DNA of 57,621 nt from Chara braunii (lineage: Eukaryota > Streptophyta > Charophyceae > Charales > Characeae), in assembly GCA_003427395.1 (NCBI GenBank), contig BFEA01000127.1, forward strand, positions 2,417,600-2,475,220. The letters run 5' to 3'. Within the stretch, counting starts at the first letter, position 1. Each line of letters opens with the position of its first letter. The notes under the pieces were generated by a model. The model ran no database searches and was not told the DNA's origin. It saw nothing but the letters and a program-made list of their open reading frames with translations. Shown piece by piece: positions 56,295-57,621 of this stretch. A program made the translations under genes and the position numbers.

Positions 56295-56969
56295 CATTCC
56301 TCCTCTTGCGAACTATGGGTGGAGGAGGTCAGCTCGTCGTGAGAGGAGGAATGTGTTGAGAAAGGTGTCCATTGTGTGGTTGTGGTTGCTGTTCTCATCC
56401 CACGAACTATGTGGTGGAGGAGGTCGGCTCGTCGGGGGATGAAGAGGAGTAGGGGGTTTGAGGGAAGAGGGAGGATGGTTTCTTCCATTGTCGCTGGCTC
56501 GTTAAACCTATTCAAAGGTTATTTTTGGGACTACCTTTATTCTTCTTCTTTGAACTATGTGGTGAAGGAGGTCAGCTCATTGAAGGAAGATGAATAGTTG
56601 AAGTCTGTTTTCAACTATTATGGGATTGTGTTATGTTGTTTGTCTACTGTTTTTATCTTCCGAGCTATATGGTGGAGGAGGTCGGCTCGTCGGAAGATGA
56701 TGAAGAGTAGGGGGTTGTAGGGAAGAGGGGGGATGGTTTCTGATGGTTTTTGATGAAGTGTAGTGCTGCACTTATTGCGTGAGGCTAAGGATTGATGAGT
56801 TCACTTGATTTCTGCTATTCCTCGTCTTGTGAACTATAGGTGGAGGAAGTCGGCTCATCGTGAGATGAGGAATAGTTGAGGAAGGTGTCCATTGTGTGGG
56901 TGCGACCGCTCTTCTCATCCCGCGAACTATGTGGTGGAGGAGGTCGGCTCGTCGGGGGATGAAGAAGAG
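56295..56969 (+). repeat. Array of six hairpins: conserved loop, different complementary arms
   Basis: Six copies lie at 56295-56353, 56394-56443, 56538-56596, 56655-56698, 56815-56875 and 56909-56969. All share a loop close to ACTATGTGGTGGAGGAGG then TCGGCTC. Arms differ but pair within each copy: CATTCCTCCTCT/AGAGGAGGAATG, TCATCCC/GGGATGA, TATTC..TCTTC/GAAGA.GAATA, ATCTTCCGA/TCGGAAGAT, CTATTCCTC/GAGGAATAG and CTCTTC.TCATCCC/GGGATGAAGAAGAG. Copies 1-2 and 5-6 belong to a larger ~520-bp duplication. On the minus strand the loop encodes EPTSSTT then a stop, so coding does not explain the arm pairing. Confidence 0.82.
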
Positions 56970-57621
56970 TAGGGGGTTGGAGGAATGAGGGTGGATTGTT
57001 CGTTTCGGTGATCTTGAAAATGCTTTAGGATTATGGACACTTCTTACAACTCACTTTAGATTTTTTTGATGTTGTTATATTCATGGATCTGCGGTTTTTT
57101 TATGATAGAACGACGGTGACCGGTGCTGGGGGGTTGCCCTGTAACTTGTTGATAGCAGGAGCGTGAGGCCTGGTAGAGAGATCTGGGATGCCTTGGGGCA
57201 GGCATTCCAAGGGAAAACCAAGGGTTGTTGTCGGGACGACGCTGACCGGAGTTGGTGTGAGTCGTGTTGCCCTGTAACTGGCAGGGTAGGGGCATGAGGC
57301 TTGGGAGCTATGAATCTCCCCCGGAGGCGTCCATGCGCGGCTGTGGCCACGGTCGCGGCCGCGCGGCCTCGCGACTTTGCAACCGTGTGGCGGCCAGTGG
57401 GGAGGGGGTTGGGTTTTTAAAAAGTTGATTGAGGTTGCGCAAACCCCGCCTCACCCCCTCAAAGAAAAAAATAATAATAAAAAACAATTTTCAGGGGGGG
57501 GAGATTTCGTGGTGCAAGTTGGAAAAAAAAAAAAAAAAACAAGGTTGTTTTACCTGACGTCCGGGACCCCTGGGTTGTCCGCCCGGACGTCTGGTCAGAC
57601 GTCGGACGGTCTCGGACCGGA
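56970..57621. other. No gene seen; two monomers and a GC-rich hairpin end
   Basis: The ~70-bp monomer family occurs inverted at 57112-57305. At the very end, GACGTCCGGG (57556-57565) pairs with CCCGGACGTC (57582-57591), and a third GACGTC follows. The window ends inside this structure. Confidence 0.5.
57112..57305 (-). repeat. Two ~70-bp monomers, inverted relative to 48264-48925
   Basis: GACGGTGACCGGTGCTGG...GCCCTGTAACTTG...GAGCGTGAGGCCTGG and GACGCTGACCGGAGTTGG...GCCCTGTAACTGG...GGCATGAGGCTTGG are reverse complements of the 48.3-kb family. The linker between them also matches (ATCTGGGATGCCTTGGGG and CCAAGGGTTGTTG). Confidence 0.75.

Overview
This is a repeat-dominated piece of a draft nuclear genome assembly. 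It contains only one recognisable host-gene fragment, the last exon of a methyltransferase gene at 12.2-12.4 kb on the + strand. A chromodomain-type Ty3/gypsy element, two long APE-type LINEs, tRNA-derived SINE-like copies, a U6 snRNA retrocopy, fold-back elements, microsatellites and two N-gaps point to a eukaryote. The tRNA-iMet-like primer site and the protein style suggest the green plant lineage. A streptophyte alga such as Chara is my best guess, but this is inference only and no marker gene proves it.

Layout. 1-2.6 kb: non-coding, with a fold-back element. 2.6-11.5 kb: a complete but broken Ty3/gypsy element on the - strand, with two ~1.04-kb LTRs, primer-binding site, polypurine tract, gag, protease, RT, RNase H, integrase and chromodomain. 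11.5-20 kb: the methyltransferase exon, SINE-like copies, microsatellites, a 720-bp block present twice around a 990-bp gap, and the first Nextera mate-pair junction adapter. 22.8-29.05 kb: LINE A (-). 29.5-30.8 kb: two AT-rich fold-back (MITE-like) elements. 31-39.4 kb: a compositionally different zone with a diverged tandem duplication, about 17 short hairpin repeats with covarying arms, and an intact group II intron domain V. 39.5-48.03 kb: LINE B (-), interrupted by a CACTA-like insertion, a TIR/9-bp-duplication insertion containing an N-gap, and a second adapter inside a false 185-bp duplication. 48-57.6 kb: short tandem monomers, microsatellites, the U6 retrocopy, a tRNA-like sequence, and an array of six hairpins whose arms differ but stay complementary around one conserved loop.

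How the parts relate. The LINEs carry endonuclease, RT and a zinc-binding region, and share a 3' tail made of a conserved ~43-nt core, a hairpin and poly(A). Isolated cores with target duplications, and the U6 retrocopy with poly(A) and a 12-bp duplication, look like products of that machinery. All long transposon reading frames here are broken by stops, frameshifts or deletions, so these copies appear non-autonomous. Two places (14.3 kb and 44.6 kb) are library artefacts, and structure near them should not be trusted.
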